Shown here in pieces: positions 34,381-43,096 of a DNA stretch of 64,000 bases (position 1 is the stretch's first letter; the number at the start of each line of letters is the position of its first letter). The notes below the pieces were generated by a model, which worked only from the letters and a program-made list of their open reading frames with translations, was not told the DNA's origin and made no database searches. Made by a program: the position numbers and the translations under genes. Source of the DNA: Flagellatimonas centrodinii (lineage in GTDB: Bacteria > Pseudomonadota > Gammaproteobacteria > Nevskiales > Nevskiaceae); assembly GCF_016918765.2 (NCBI RefSeq), contig NZ_CP092104.1, positions 372,001 through 436,000 of the forward strand. Reading direction: 5' to 3'.

Positions 34381-35378
34381 TGTCGGCGCCGGACCTGAAC
34401 GATCTTGTCGCCGCCTTGCGTGAGGGCAACGGCGTGGCGCACAAGCGCGACATCGCGGCGGTGGTCGGCGCGCTGGGCATCGGCGGCGACAGCGCGATAG
34501 CCGTCGGCGATGATTGCGCCGCCATCGCGCAACCAGGCGCGGCCGGCCATTTGCTGCTGGCCATCGAGGGTTTCATCCCCCACTTCGTCGAGGCTGACCC
34601 CTGGTTCGCCGGCTGGTGCGGCGTGATGGTCAATGTCTCAGATGTGTACGCCATGGGGGGGCGCCCTACCGCCATCGTCAATGCCCTGTGGGGCCGCGGC
34701 GACGACCGCACCGGTCGCCTGCTCGACGGTATGCGCGCGGCAGCACGCTGTTATCAGGTGCCGATGGTGGGCGGACACAGCAACCTGCGCTGCGAGGAGG
34801 ATCAACTGGCCGTCGCCATCCTCGGGCATGCCACACGTTTGCTCACCAGTTTCGATGCCAGACCGGGCGATCGACTGCTGGTTGCGCTCGACCTTCGGGG
34901 CGCCTACCGCCCGCCTTTCGCGCACTGGAACTGCACCACCGATGTCGACCCCGCCCGGCTGCGTGCCGACCTCGACCTGCTGCCGATGCTGGCAGAGGCC
35001 GGGCTGTGCCGCAGCGCCAAGGACATCTCCCAGGCTGGCGTGCTGGGCACCCTGATGATGCTGATGGAATGCTCCGGCGTCGGCGCACGGATCGCGGTGG
35101 ACAACGTGCCGCGGCCGCCAGGCGTCGATCCGCTTCGCTGGCTGACGACGACCTTCCCCAGCTACGGCTTCGTGATGGCGGTGAACGCACGCCATTGCGA
35201 TGCGGTGATCCGATGCTTTGCCGACCGCGGCCTGGTCTGTGCCGACGTGGGTTGCTGTGACGACTCGGCGCAACTGCATGTGGAGCGCGCCGGCGCATCA
35301 CGGCTCGCCTGGGACTTCACTCTGGATGCGCTCACCGGCTGCGCCCCCAATGCACACAAGGAGGCTCTCGATGCCTGA
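34380..35378 (+). CDS. nitF: NitF: Sll0787-family AIR-synthase-related protein
   Basis: 332 aa. PurM/ThiL/SelD-like fold: the N-terminal GIGGDSAIAVGDDCAAI metal/ATP loop, then VMVNVSDVYAMGGRPTAIVNALW and MVGGHSNLRCEEDQLAVAILG, and the C-terminal LCRSAKDISQAGVLGTLMMLM. Family members bind ATP and activate carbonyl or phosphate groups. Start ATG 34380 overlaps the nitE stop by one base; its own end overlaps nitG by eight. Confidence 0.92.
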   Translation: MSAPDLNDLVAALREGNGVAHKRDIAAVVGALGIGGDSAIAVGDDCAAIAQPGAAGHLLLAIEGFIPHFVEADPWFAGWCGVMVNVSDVYAMGGRPTAIVNALWGRGDDRTGRLLDGMRAAARCYQVPMVGGHSNLRCEEDQLAVAILGHATRLLTSFDARPGDRLLVALDLRGAYRPPFAHWNCTTDVDPARLRADLDLLPMLAEAGLCRSAKDISQAGVLGTLMMLMECSGVGARIAVDNVPRPPGVDPLRWLTTTFPSYGFVMAVNARHCDAVIRCFADRGLVCADVGCCDDSAQLHVERAGASRLAWDFTLDALTGCAPNAHKEALDA

Positions 35379-35673
35379 AGTTCGATTTCGCGTGCGCTGG
35401 CCGGACCAGCGCGAAAGCCTGTGTTACTCCCCATCCAGCACGATCAAGGATGCCCTGAAGTTGCAGCACCCCTATCGCGTGGATGCCTTTGTCGAGTGCT
35501 GCACCGCAGCGCTGGAGCATGCCAGCGAGCGGGTCGCTCGCAAGTACGGCATGGGCTGCGGCCAGGCGCTGGCCCAGATCGACCGCATTCGCCGTGAGGC
35601 GCAGCCCTTTGTGACCGATCCGCAGGCACGGATTGTCGTGGAAAGTTTTGAGGAGGACGTCCCCCATGTCTGA
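35371..35673 (+). CDS. nitG: NitG: MSMEG_0570-family small protein
   Basis: 100 aa, with AAGGAGG just before ATG 35371 inside the end of nitF. Starts MPEVRFRVRWPDQRESLCYSP, the family pattern (RWPDG-x-x-x-x-CYSPS), then SSTIKDALKLQHPYRVDAF and YGMGCGQALAQIDRIRREAQ. Annotated in relatives as a nitrogen-starvation-response protein. No catalytic motif; possibly a substrate carrier or complex subunit. Overlaps nitH by eight bases. Confidence 0.9.
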   Translation: MPEVRFRVRWPDQRESLCYSPSSTIKDALKLQHPYRVDAFVECCTAALEHASERVARKYGMGCGQALAQIDRIRREAQPFVTDPQARIVVESFEEDVPHV

Positions 35674-36988
35674 GTCGTGGAATGAAGCTGCACTGGACCC
35701 CGCCGAAATGGGCTTCGTCGGCGAGCGCCGTGTTTCGGTGGTCGTGGTGGGCGGCGGGCAGGCAGGCCTGTCGATGAGCTGGCACCTGAAAAAAGCGGGG
35801 ATCGACCACGTCGTGTTCGAGCGCAAGCGCTGCTTCAGCGAGTGGCGGCAGGCGCGCTGGGACTCGTTCTGCCTGGTCACGCCCAATTGGCAATGCCGCC
35901 TTCCCGGCTTTCGCTATGACCACGAATACGGCGGCACCGATTCCCAGGGCTTCATGCTCAAGGACCAGATCGTTGACTATCTGGATGCCTACCGCGCGAG
36001 CTTCGACCCGCCAGTTCTGGAAGGCGTGGAAGTGCGATCGGTGCGGCCCACGCGTCAGGGGCATTTTCATGTGCGAACCAGCGCTGGCGACTATCTGGCC
36101 GGTCAGGTGGTGATTGCCAACGGGGTGTACTCCGAGCCCATCATTCCGCGTAGCGCCGAGCGCCTGCCGGACGAAATCCTGCAACTGCATTCGTCCAGCT
36201 ATCGCAATCCGGAATCGCTGCAGGACGGCGCAACGCTGGTGGTTGGCAGTGGTCAGTCAGGCTGCCAGATCGCCGAGGACCTTCACATTGCCGGCCGCGA
36301 CGTGCACCTGTGCGTGGGCAGCGCGCCACGCTCGCCGCGTGTGTACCGTGGCCGCGAGGTTACGGACTGGCTGACCGATTCAGGCTACTACGACATCCCC
36401 ATCGACCAGCACCCGCAGGGCGAAGCCGTAAGGCACAAGACCAACCACTACCTCACCGGCCGCGATGGTGGGCGTGAGATCGACCTGCGGCAACGTGCAG
36501 TGGAGGGCATGAAGCTCTATGGCAGTTTCGCGGACGTGCACGGCGGGCACCTGCACTTCAAGCCGGACCTGAGCCGGAACCTCGATCGCGCAGATGCCTC
36601 CTACAACGGCATCCGCACGCTGGTGGATCAGTACATCCGGCAGGCGGGCATCGAAGCGCCGGTTGAACCACCCTATACCCCGCCCTGGGCACCATCGCAG
36701 GACGTGCTGGAACTGGACTATATGGCAGCCGGCATCCGCAATATCGTCTGGGCCATTGGCTTTGTTCCCGACTATGCCTGGGCCGAGTTGCCGGTCTTCA
36801 GCGGACAGGGGCGGCCGTTACATCAGCGAGGCGTATCCGCCATGCCCGGGGTCTACTTTCTGGGCCTTTCGTGGCAGAACACCTGGGGCTCGGGGCGCTT
36901 CGCCGATGTCGGCAAGGACGCTGAATACCTGCTGGGTTTCATCCAGCGACATGTTGCCGCAAGGTCACCGCGCCTGCAGGCCGCTTGA
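35666..36988 (+). CDS. nitH: NitH: MSMEG_0569-family FAD-dependent monooxygenase-like oxidoreductase
   Basis: 440 aa. FAD-binding VVVVGGGQAGLSMSWHLKKA at about 23-42 and NADPH-binding LVVGSGQSGCQIAEDL near 190 give the flavin-containing monooxygenase layout; WAIGFVPDYAW and the C-terminal YFLGLSWQNTWGSGRFADV complete it. AGGAGG precedes ATG 35666. Last gene of the operon; a glycosyltransferase gene found in some Nit1C clusters is absent. Ends 112 bp from the convergent fecR gene. Confidence 0.93.
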   Translation: MSESWNEAALDPAEMGFVGERRVSVVVVGGGQAGLSMSWHLKKAGIDHVVFERKRCFSEWRQARWDSFCLVTPNWQCRLPGFRYDHEYGGTDSQGFMLKDQIVDYLDAYRASFDPPVLEGVEVRSVRPTRQGHFHVRTSAGDYLAGQVVIANGVYSEPIIPRSAERLPDEILQLHSSSYRNPESLQDGATLVVGSGQSGCQIAEDLHIAGRDVHLCVGSAPRSPRVYRGREVTDWLTDSGYYDIPIDQHPQGEAVRHKTNHYLTGRDGGREIDLRQRAVEGMKLYGSFADVHGGHLHFKPDLSRNLDRADASYNGIRTLVDQYIRQAGIEAPVEPPYTPPWAPSQDVLELDYMAAGIRNIVWAIGFVPDYAWAELPVFSGQGRPLHQRGVSAMPGVYFLGLSWQNTWGSGRFADVGKDAEYLLGFIQRHVAARSPRLQAA

Positions 36989-37100
36989 GCACAACAGACA
37001 GGACGGATCAGCCCCCGCACGTGATGCGGGTCCCGCTGCAACGGTTGGAGCATCGATGCCCGATCGGACGCGGGCATGACGGCGGCAGACCTGCGCGACC

Positions 37101-38261
37101 CTACCCTTCCACATGTCCCAGCACGATCTGCTGACGGTCGACAGCCACCACCCGTACCGGAAGATAGACGGTGAGCATATTGACGAAGTTGCGGGTGTCG
37201 CTGGTGTTGAAGGCACCGCTCACACGCATGTCGTGCAGGCGCGGGTCCTGCAACAGGAGCTGGCGGCGGCTGTAACGGTTGAGTTCGGCCACGGCAGCCT
37301 GCAGGGGCTCGTTCTCGAAGATGATCTGCCCCTGCCGCCAGGCAGTGGTACGCGCCGGGTTGGCGGGCTCAATCAAGGGTGCGGTGCTGGCGCGCGCGAT
37401 GAGACGCTCGCCGGGGGACAGGACCATGACGCGTGATGGCGGCGCGGTGCCGCGGGCGGCGCCTGCTTCGGCGACCGGCGCCTCGGCTGTGGGGTTGGCG
37501 TCGCGCTCCGTCGGAGGTTGATCCTGGGCGGTCACGCGCTCAACGACCTCGACCTTACCTTCGATGAGCGTGACTTCGAGGCGCTCGCGGTCCAGACGCA
37601 CATCGAACACGGTGCCGAGGGCGGTGATGGTGCGCTGGCCGGCGTGGACGCGGAAGGGCCGCATCCGATCACGGGCAACTTCGAACAGGGCTTCACCGGA
37701 GAGCAGGTGCACGGTGCGCGACTGTGGCTTCAGGTCCACCACGGCACGGGTGGCGGTGTTGAGGGTGAGCGTACTGCCGTCGGCCAGGGCGACGGTGCGG
37801 CGCTCGCCGATATCGGTGCGGAAGTAACTGTGGCCCGCCAACACGGTGCGGGCGTGCTCAGGCAGGTACTGAAGGCGGTCCCAGTGCCCCCCGCTGTAGA
37901 ACCCAAGGCTGAAGGCAACCGCGCAAAGGCCTGCGGCAGCGGCCACGGCGAGGGTCAGCCGGCGGCGACGCTGGCGCCGACGCGCATGACGCGCGGTCGC
38001 GGCCACACGCGCGAGGGTTTCGTTTTCAAGGTCCAGCAGAATGCGGTGCCGTCCGGCCGCACGCGCCTGCTGGTAGGCACGGTCGATACGCGCGAAGGCG
38101 GCGGCATTGGCGGGGTTGGTGTCGCACCAGTGTCGGCAGGCCGCGCGCAGGGCCAGATCGTCCGGCGCGGCGCCGAGGGCGTCACTCCAGGCCGCGGCCT
38201 GGCTGTCGGGGTGGCTGGGGTTGTCGCCGAGCGCTTGGGGAATTCGGAAAGTTGTGTTCAT
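37101..38261 (-). CDS. FecR-type anti-sigma/sigma-regulator protein
   Basis: 386 aa from ATG 38261 (MNTTFRIPQALGD). N-terminal cytoplasmic DUF4880-like region (SQAAAWSDALGA.. HWCDTNPANAAAFARIDRAY), one membrane helix (about 95-118: LTLAVAAAAGLCAVAFSLGF), and a periplasmic FecR domain (TDIGERRTVALADGSTLTLN, LLSGEALFEVARDRMRPFRV, ALGTVFDVRLDRERLEVTLIEG). The C-terminal part (ENEPLQAAVAELNRYSRRQLLLQD) is the STN-like DUF4974 segment that contacts the receptor's signalling domain. Seven bases downstream of the sigma gene. Confidence 0.93.
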   Translation of the reverse strand: MNTTFRIPQALGDNPSHPDSQAAAWSDALGAAPDDLALRAACRHWCDTNPANAAAFARIDRAYQQARAAGRHRILLDLENETLARVAATARHARRRQRRRRLTLAVAAAAGLCAVAFSLGFYSGGHWDRLQYLPEHARTVLAGHSYFRTDIGERRTVALADGSTLTLNTATRAVVDLKPQSRTVHLLSGEALFEVARDRMRPFRVHAGQRTITALGTVFDVRLDRERLEVTLIEGKVEVVERVTAQDQPPTERDANPTAEAPVAEAGAARGTAPPSRVMVLSPGERLIARASTAPLIEPANPARTTAWRQGQIIFENEPLQAAVAELNRYSRRQLLLQDPRLHDMRVSGAFNTSDTRNFVNMLTVYLPVRVVAVDRQQIVLGHVEG

Positions 38262-38268
38262 GGCGAAG

Positions 38269-38826
38269 TCAGCCCCCTTGCAACGCTTGGGCCAGGTGTT
38301 TGAGGGCACGGTCCATGTGGTTGTGGGCACTGCGTCTCGAAATGCCGAGCATGTCGGCCACTTCGTCGTGTTTGCGGTTGCGGATGCCCCGCAGGAAGAA
38401 GACATCCCGGGTGAGCGCGGGCAGTTCGCGCAGCGCGGCCGCAACGCGCTGAATGTCCTCCTCGCCCATGGCGATGCGCTCGGGGGACAGCTCACTAACC
38501 AGGAGGTGAACATCCTCGTCGAAGGATTCGTGAAGATCGGCCTGGCGTACCTTGCGTCGGCGCCCCTGGTCGCAGAGGACATTGGCGGCCACCTGAAAGA
38601 GGTATTGCTGCACCTTTTCAATGGGGCTGCCGCTGGCGCGCTGCAACAGCTGCACAAATACTTCCTGAACGAGGTCGTCTATGTCAGCAGGGTTGCGCAC
38701 GCGGGTGGCAAAAAAACCGCGTAGCGCTGGGCGGAAGCGACGCACGATGCCATCCCAGTGGGCGGCATCATCCGCGCCCAGGCCCGAGTTGCCCACGGGG
38801 GCGTCCATCTGCCCTGGTGGCTTCAT
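38269..38826 (-). CDS. FecI-type ECF RNA polymerase sigma factor
   Basis: 185 aa from ATG 38826, which has GGAGGAG six bases before it (38841 is an alternative). Sigma-2 region: RGFFATRVRNPADIDDLVQEVFVQLLQ; VQQYLFQVAANVLCDQGRRR. Sigma-4 region: RVAAALRELPALTRDVFFLR and the HTH KHDEVADMLGISRRSAHNHM with RALKHLAQAL. The EIA-type HTH and pairing with FecR put it in the iron-starvation ECF group. Expected partner receptor must have an STN domain; the only one here is at 25515-29339. Its own upstream region carries the shared promoter box. Confidence 0.94.
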   Translation of the reverse strand: MKPPGQMDAPVGNSGLGADDAAHWDGIVRRFRPALRGFFATRVRNPADIDDLVQEVFVQLLQRASGSPIEKVQQYLFQVAANVLCDQGRRRKVRQADLHESFDEDVHLLVSELSPERIAMGEEDIQRVAAALRELPALTRDVFFLRGIRNRKHDEVADMLGISRRSAHNHMDRALKHLAQALQGG

Positions 38827-38919
38827 GTCGCACTCCTCCATGGTGGGCGGCTCCTTGGGCAGGCTACGCCCCACCTAAGGGACCGGCAACCGCGCTGCGC
38901 GTAGAACCGCTTGAGTGGG

Positions 38920-38950
38920 TTAAGACGCAATCGGGAAGGAAATGGGCAAA
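38920..38950 (-). promoter_or_regulatory. Candidate ECF-sigma promoter of the sigma/anti-sigma pair
   Basis: Minus strand: TTTGCCC (38944-38950), 15 bases, GCGTCTTAA (38920-38928). Same boxes and spacing as upstream of the receptor gene (29404-29434). Implies autoregulation, or at least one regulator for both loci. Leader about 80-90 nt. Confidence 0.7.
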
Positions 38951-39096
38951 GTGGGATGATGGAACCCGTGCCCCCGCGGGGACCCCGGCGACTGTCGCCA
39001 GGGCCAAGGCGGCTAGTGCCGATGGCGGTAGGATGCAGAGTGATCACCATGGCAAGGATGCCCCATGCCCCTTCGGGACCCGACGAAAACCGCCTC

Positions 39097-41400
39097 ATGA
39101 CCCGCTACCTATCCTGGTTACAACGGGCGCCCTGGCTGTGGGCGCTGATCTGTCTGGCCATCACCTTCGGGTCGATGACCGGCCTCGGCGGGTTGAGCTT
39201 TTCCACCGACTACCAGGAATACTTCAGCGACGAAAACCCCGAGCTGCAGGCACAGCGGGAGCTGGACCGGCAGTTTGGCAGCCGCGACACGCTGGTGCTG
39301 GCGGTGGCGGCACCTGCGGGCCAGCTGTTCACGGTGGACCACCTGGAGGCTATGCGCGGCCTGACCGAGGCGGTGAAGAACCTGCCCTATGCCACGGGCG
39401 CGGCCAGCATCACCACTTTCTACACACCGCGTGCGGATGAGGACTTCATCCGCTCGGAGCCGCTGATTCCGGAAGGCGATCTGGCCGGCCTGGACCTGGC
39501 CGCGCTGCAAGCCGAGGCCCTCGGTGAGCCGCGCATCCTGCACGGGCTGATCGGTGCCTCCGGTGATGTCACCGGGGTGGTGGGGTACTTTGATCTGCCG
39601 CACCGCGAGCCCGGCCAGGAGATCGGTGAGGTCAATGCGGCCACGCGCGCCCTGGCGGCACAGTTCGAGGCGGACAACCCGGCGCTGAAGACCTACATGA
39701 TCGGCTCGTTGCCGTTCAACCAGGCGATGGCGGATGCGGCGGTCTACGACCAGTTTCATCTGTTTCCGGTGGCCTTCGGCGCCATGGTGCTGCTGCTGTG
39801 GCTGTCGCTGCGCGGGCCCAACCCCACCTTTATCACGATGGCGGTGGTGGGCATGGCCACGCTCACCGCGCTCGGCCTGGGCGGGCATCTGGGCATGCGG
39901 CTCACCACCGCGTCGATGGCGGCGCCGCTGATCATCCTCACGCTGTCGATCTCGGACTGCGTGCACGTGCTGACCACCTATTTCAAGACACGCCAGCAAG
40001 GCGTCGATGCCGTTGCGGCGGTTCAGAACGCCTTGCGGGTGAACGCCCTGGGGGTGTTCCTCACCACGCTGACGACGGTGATCGGCTTTCTCAGCTTCAA
40101 TACCAATGACTCCCCGCCGTTCCGCGACCTCGGCAACCTGGTGGCCATCGGGGTGGTGGCGGCCTGGGTGTATGCGATGGTGTTCCTGCCCTGCTGGCTG
40201 ATGATCACCCGCCCGGCGGGCCGCATGCTGCGCACGCTGGATCTCAGCCGTTTCGCGGAGTGGGTGATTCGCCATCAGCGGCCCTTGCGCTGGGGCGGCA
40301 TGGCGGTGGTGATCGCGCTGGTGTCGGCGGTCCCGCTCAACCACTTTGGCGACGACTATGTGAAGTTCTTCGGCAAGGAGCTGCAGTTCCGCCAGGACAC
40401 CGAGTTCGTATCGCAGCACCTGATGGGGGTGCAATATCTGGAATACGGGGTACCGGCCCCGGCCGGCCCGGGCGGCGTCAACGAGCCGGACTATCTGCAG
40501 CAGCTGGAGGCCTTTTCCGAGTGGCTGCGCGCGCAACCCGGCGTGCGCAAGGTCTCCAACCTCAATGACCTGATGAAGCGGCTCAACCAGGTGATGCATG
40601 GCGATGACCCGAGCTGGTACCGCCTGCCGGAATCACGCGAACTGGCAGCGCAGTATCTGCTGCTGTTCGAGATTTCGCTGCCCGCGGGCGAGGACATTGC
40701 CTCGCTGGTGAATCTCGACAAGTCGATGACGCGGCTCACCCTGGGCCTCAATAACATGACCAACGACGAGATTCGCGCCCTCGATCTGCGGGCCCAGCAG
40801 TGGATGGACGATCACTGGCCGCCCGGCATGCACGCGGTTGGTACCGGCGTGCCGGTGTTGTTCGCGCGAATCGCACGTCGCAATTTCGAGAGCATGGTGA
40901 CCGGCAACCTGCTCACCTTCGCGCTGGTGTCGGCCATCTTCATCCTCGCCTTCCGCTCCTGGCGCGTCGGCGGCATCAGCCTCATCCCCAACTTCGCGCC
41001 GATGTTGGCCGGCTTTGGTCTGTGGGGCCTGCTGGTCGGTCAGGTGGGCATGAGTCTGTCGGTGGTGGTCAGCCTGACGCTGGGGATCGTGGTCGACGAC
41101 ACCATCCACTTCCTCGCCCGCTACAACCAGGGACGACAACAGGGCATGACACCACCGGATGCGGTGCGTCATGCCTACCGCGATGTCGGCGCGGCACTGT
41201 GGATCACCACCCTGGCGCTGACCGCCGGCTTCGGCTGCCTGTCGATGTCCAGCTTCCTGCTCACCGCCCACCTCGGCATGCTTGCCACCATCGTGATCGT
41301 GATGGCCCTGGTGGCCGACTTCCTTCTATTGCCTGCACTCCTACTATGGTTCGATCGAGACACTTCGCCACCGCGCTCCTCCTCCTCGCCAGCCCACTGA
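39097..41400 (+). CDS. RND/MMPL-family exporter
   Basis: 767 aa from ATG 39097 (MTRYLSWLQRAPWLWAL); ATGs at 39049 and 39058 would add 13-16 residues. Two repeats of one helix, a large periplasmic domain, and five helices. First helix bundle has APLIILTLSISDCVHVLTTYF, second has VVVSLTLGIVVDDTIHFLARY, the paired Asp-bearing helix-4 motifs of RND permeases. Single-protein RND of the COG1033 type, associated with lipid or hopanoid export rather than tripartite drug efflux. Divergent from the sigma gene; overlaps the following outer-membrane gene by 55 bp. Confidence 0.92.
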   Translation: MTRYLSWLQRAPWLWALICLAITFGSMTGLGGLSFSTDYQEYFSDENPELQAQRELDRQFGSRDTLVLAVAAPAGQLFTVDHLEAMRGLTEAVKNLPYATGAASITTFYTPRADEDFIRSEPLIPEGDLAGLDLAALQAEALGEPRILHGLIGASGDVTGVVGYFDLPHREPGQEIGEVNAATRALAAQFEADNPALKTYMIGSLPFNQAMADAAVYDQFHLFPVAFGAMVLLLWLSLRGPNPTFITMAVVGMATLTALGLGGHLGMRLTTASMAAPLIILTLSISDCVHVLTTYFKTRQQGVDAVAAVQNALRVNALGVFLTTLTTVIGFLSFNTNDSPPFRDLGNLVAIGVVAAWVYAMVFLPCWLMITRPAGRMLRTLDLSRFAEWVIRHQRPLRWGGMAVVIALVSAVPLNHFGDDYVKFFGKELQFRQDTEFVSQHLMGVQYLEYGVPAPAGPGGVNEPDYLQQLEAFSEWLRAQPGVRKVSNLNDLMKRLNQVMHGDDPSWYRLPESRELAAQYLLLFEISLPAGEDIASLVNLDKSMTRLTLGLNNMTNDEIRALDLRAQQWMDDHWPPGMHAVGTGVPVLFARIARRNFESMVTGNLLTFALVSAIFILAFRSWRVGGISLIPNFAPMLAGFGLWGLLVGQVGMSLSVVVSLTLGIVVDDTIHFLARYNQGRQQGMTPPDAVRHAYRDVGAALWITTLALTAGFGCLSMSSFLLTAHLGMLATIVIVMALVADFLLLPALLLWFDRDTSPPRSSSSPAH

Positions 41401-42704
41401 GCGCAACTGCCTGGGATTTCGACCTGAGGGTGGATGCCGAAGCCCGGCACTTCTACCACCAGGAAGTCGACGAAACCTCGTGGTCGCTGGCCGCCCAACC
41501 CAGCTTTCTGGTGGACTGGAACCGCCGCCGTGACCGCGTGGAAGGCGAGTTTTTCTATCGCTACGACGACACCGACGACCGCCGCACCCACGGGGACGTG
41601 CGCAGCCTGTACTACCAGCACATCGCCCGCGACTGGGAGGCCAGCATCGGCCTGCGCCGCGTGTTCTGGGGGGTGACGGAATCGCGCCATCTGGTCGACA
41701 TCATCAATCAGTCAGACCTGGTCGAAGACCTCGATGCCGAGCAAAAGCTGGGCCAGCCGATGGTCATGCTGGCGCTGATTCGCGACATCGGCACCTTCGA
41801 GTTCTTCGTGATGCCCTACCAGCGGGCACGCACATTTCCGGGCCCCGATGGCCACCCACGATTGCCGTTTGCCGTGGCCACCGAGCAGGCGCGTTACGAG
41901 TCCGACCGCGGACAGGAACATGTCGACTTCGCGGCACGCTGGCGCACACGCCGGGGCGGCCTCGACTTCAACCTGAGCCTGTTCGACGGCACGGCGCGGG
42001 AACCGGACGTGCTGCCCTGCCTCCGCCAGGGCAGCGGCTTCAACGGCACCGACACCGGGCCCAACTGTGACCTGGTAGCCGCCGCCACGCCGCCGGAACG
42101 CCCGCTGCGGGACCTGCTGCTGGATGTCCTGCAACAGCTCGGCCTGGCGCCGGACGACGAACAACTCGAGGCCGAGTTTCTGGCGGAGATCATGCCGCAG
42201 ATTCTGGCCAACCTGCAGTTGGTGCCGGACTACGCCCGACTGCGGCAGGTCGGGATCGACACGCAGTACATCACCGGCGGCTGGGCGCTGAAGCTGGAGG
42301 CTCTGCTGCGCGAACAGCGTGGTGAACGCAGCTTCGCCAGCGTCGCCGGGTTCGAATACACCTTCTCTGATGTCGGCGGTTTCGGCTGGGATGTCGGCGC
42401 GCTCGCCGAGTACCTGTATGACGAGCAGGACACCCTGCTCAGCACTCGCGCCGACGACGACGTGTTTCTCGGCCTGCGGGTCGGCCTCAACGATATCGCC
42501 TCGACCCAACTGTTGGCCGGCTTCTTCTTCGATCGCGACAGCGGCAAGGATCATCTGCTGCAGATCGAAGCCAGCCGCCGCATCGGCGCCAACTGGCGGG
42601 CAGCATTGAAGGCGCGTCACTTCGAGCAGGTGCCGGGTGATGCGCTGACCGGGTTTCTCGATGACGAAGACATGCTGAGCCTGACGCTGGAGCGGTATTT
42701 CTAG
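41346..42704 (+). CDS. Outer-membrane beta-barrel-like protein paired with the RND exporter
   Basis: 452 aa. ATG 41346 lies inside the RND gene's last codons and starts a signal peptide (FATALLLLASPLSATAWD). The rest is strand-rich with aromatic girdles: LRVDAEARHFYHQEVDE, VEGEFFYRYDDTDDR, SLYYQHIARDWEASIGLRRVFWG, ending LSLTLERYF with terminal Phe. I know no function. The 55-bp overlap argues strongly for joint expression, as with MMPL-type exporters that work with an outer-membrane protein of similar size. Confidence 0.82.
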   Translation: MVRSRHFATALLLLASPLSATAWDFDLRVDAEARHFYHQEVDETSWSLAAQPSFLVDWNRRRDRVEGEFFYRYDDTDDRRTHGDVRSLYYQHIARDWEASIGLRRVFWGVTESRHLVDIINQSDLVEDLDAEQKLGQPMVMLALIRDIGTFEFFVMPYQRARTFPGPDGHPRLPFAVATEQARYESDRGQEHVDFAARWRTRRGGLDFNLSLFDGTAREPDVLPCLRQGSGFNGTDTGPNCDLVAAATPPERPLRDLLLDVLQQLGLAPDDEQLEAEFLAEIMPQILANLQLVPDYARLRQVGIDTQYITGGWALKLEALLREQRGERSFASVAGFEYTFSDVGGFGWDVGALAEYLYDEQDTLLSTRADDDVFLGLRVGLNDIASTQLLAGFFFDRDSGKDHLLQIEASRRIGANWRAALKARHFEQVPGDALTGFLDDEDMLSLTLERYF

Positions 42705-42747
42705 CGGCGCCCTGGGCCGCCAGGAGTTCGGAGCGGGCGCGCTGTCG

Positions 42748-42766
42748 GAAGTGCTAGTGGCACTTC
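42748..42766. other. Small hairpin downstream of the outer-membrane gene
   Basis: GAAGTGC (42748-42754) pairs exactly with GCACTTC (42760-42766), 44 bp after the stop. No T-run follows. Confidence 0.45.
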
Positions 42767-42857
42767 TGAGCCCGCCTAGAACGGGCGGCAGCCCCGAGGA
42801 GTCGGGAATCGTCAGAAGCAACGGCATGCGTCACTGCGACCGCCGAAGACGCCCCCT

Positions 42858-43096
42858 GTCATCGCGAGTCGCGAATCCATCCCTTTGTCATCGCGAGTCG
42901 CGAAGCGACGTGGCGATCTTATTATCGCGGGCAGTGCCGCCCGGACGAGATTGCCACACCCGCTGCGCGGGTTCGCAATGACAAGTGAAAGCTGCGCGGG
43001 CTCGCAATGAGAGGTGAAAGCTCGCCCGGTTCGCACCAACCAGCGTGGGACTGCGTGGCGATGCAATGACCAGCGTGGGACTGCGCAGAGCGGATT
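42858..43096. repeat. REP/MITE-like palindromic unit with right-end stutter
   Basis: Begins GTCATCGCGAGTCGCGAA, partially duplicated at once, then a unit with GTGGCGATCTTATT, GACGAGATTGCCACACCC and GCTGCGCGGGTTCGCAATGAC. The right end (GCTGCGCGGG-like) recurs at 42962, 42991 and 43020, a 29-bp period, followed by two copies of ACCAGCGTGGGACTGCG. Same family as the 19-kb array. Fills the 392-bp gap before the convergent MFS gene. Confidence 0.88.

Noticed and set aside
29340-39096. Nit1C region as an integrated mobile element
   Set aside because: No integrase, transposase, tRNA target or flanking direct repeat was seen; base composition looks like the neighbours by eye. Insertion is therefore argued only from gene order.
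42748-42766. Intrinsic terminator after the outer-membrane gene
   Set aside because: The stem is perfect but no T-run follows on either side.
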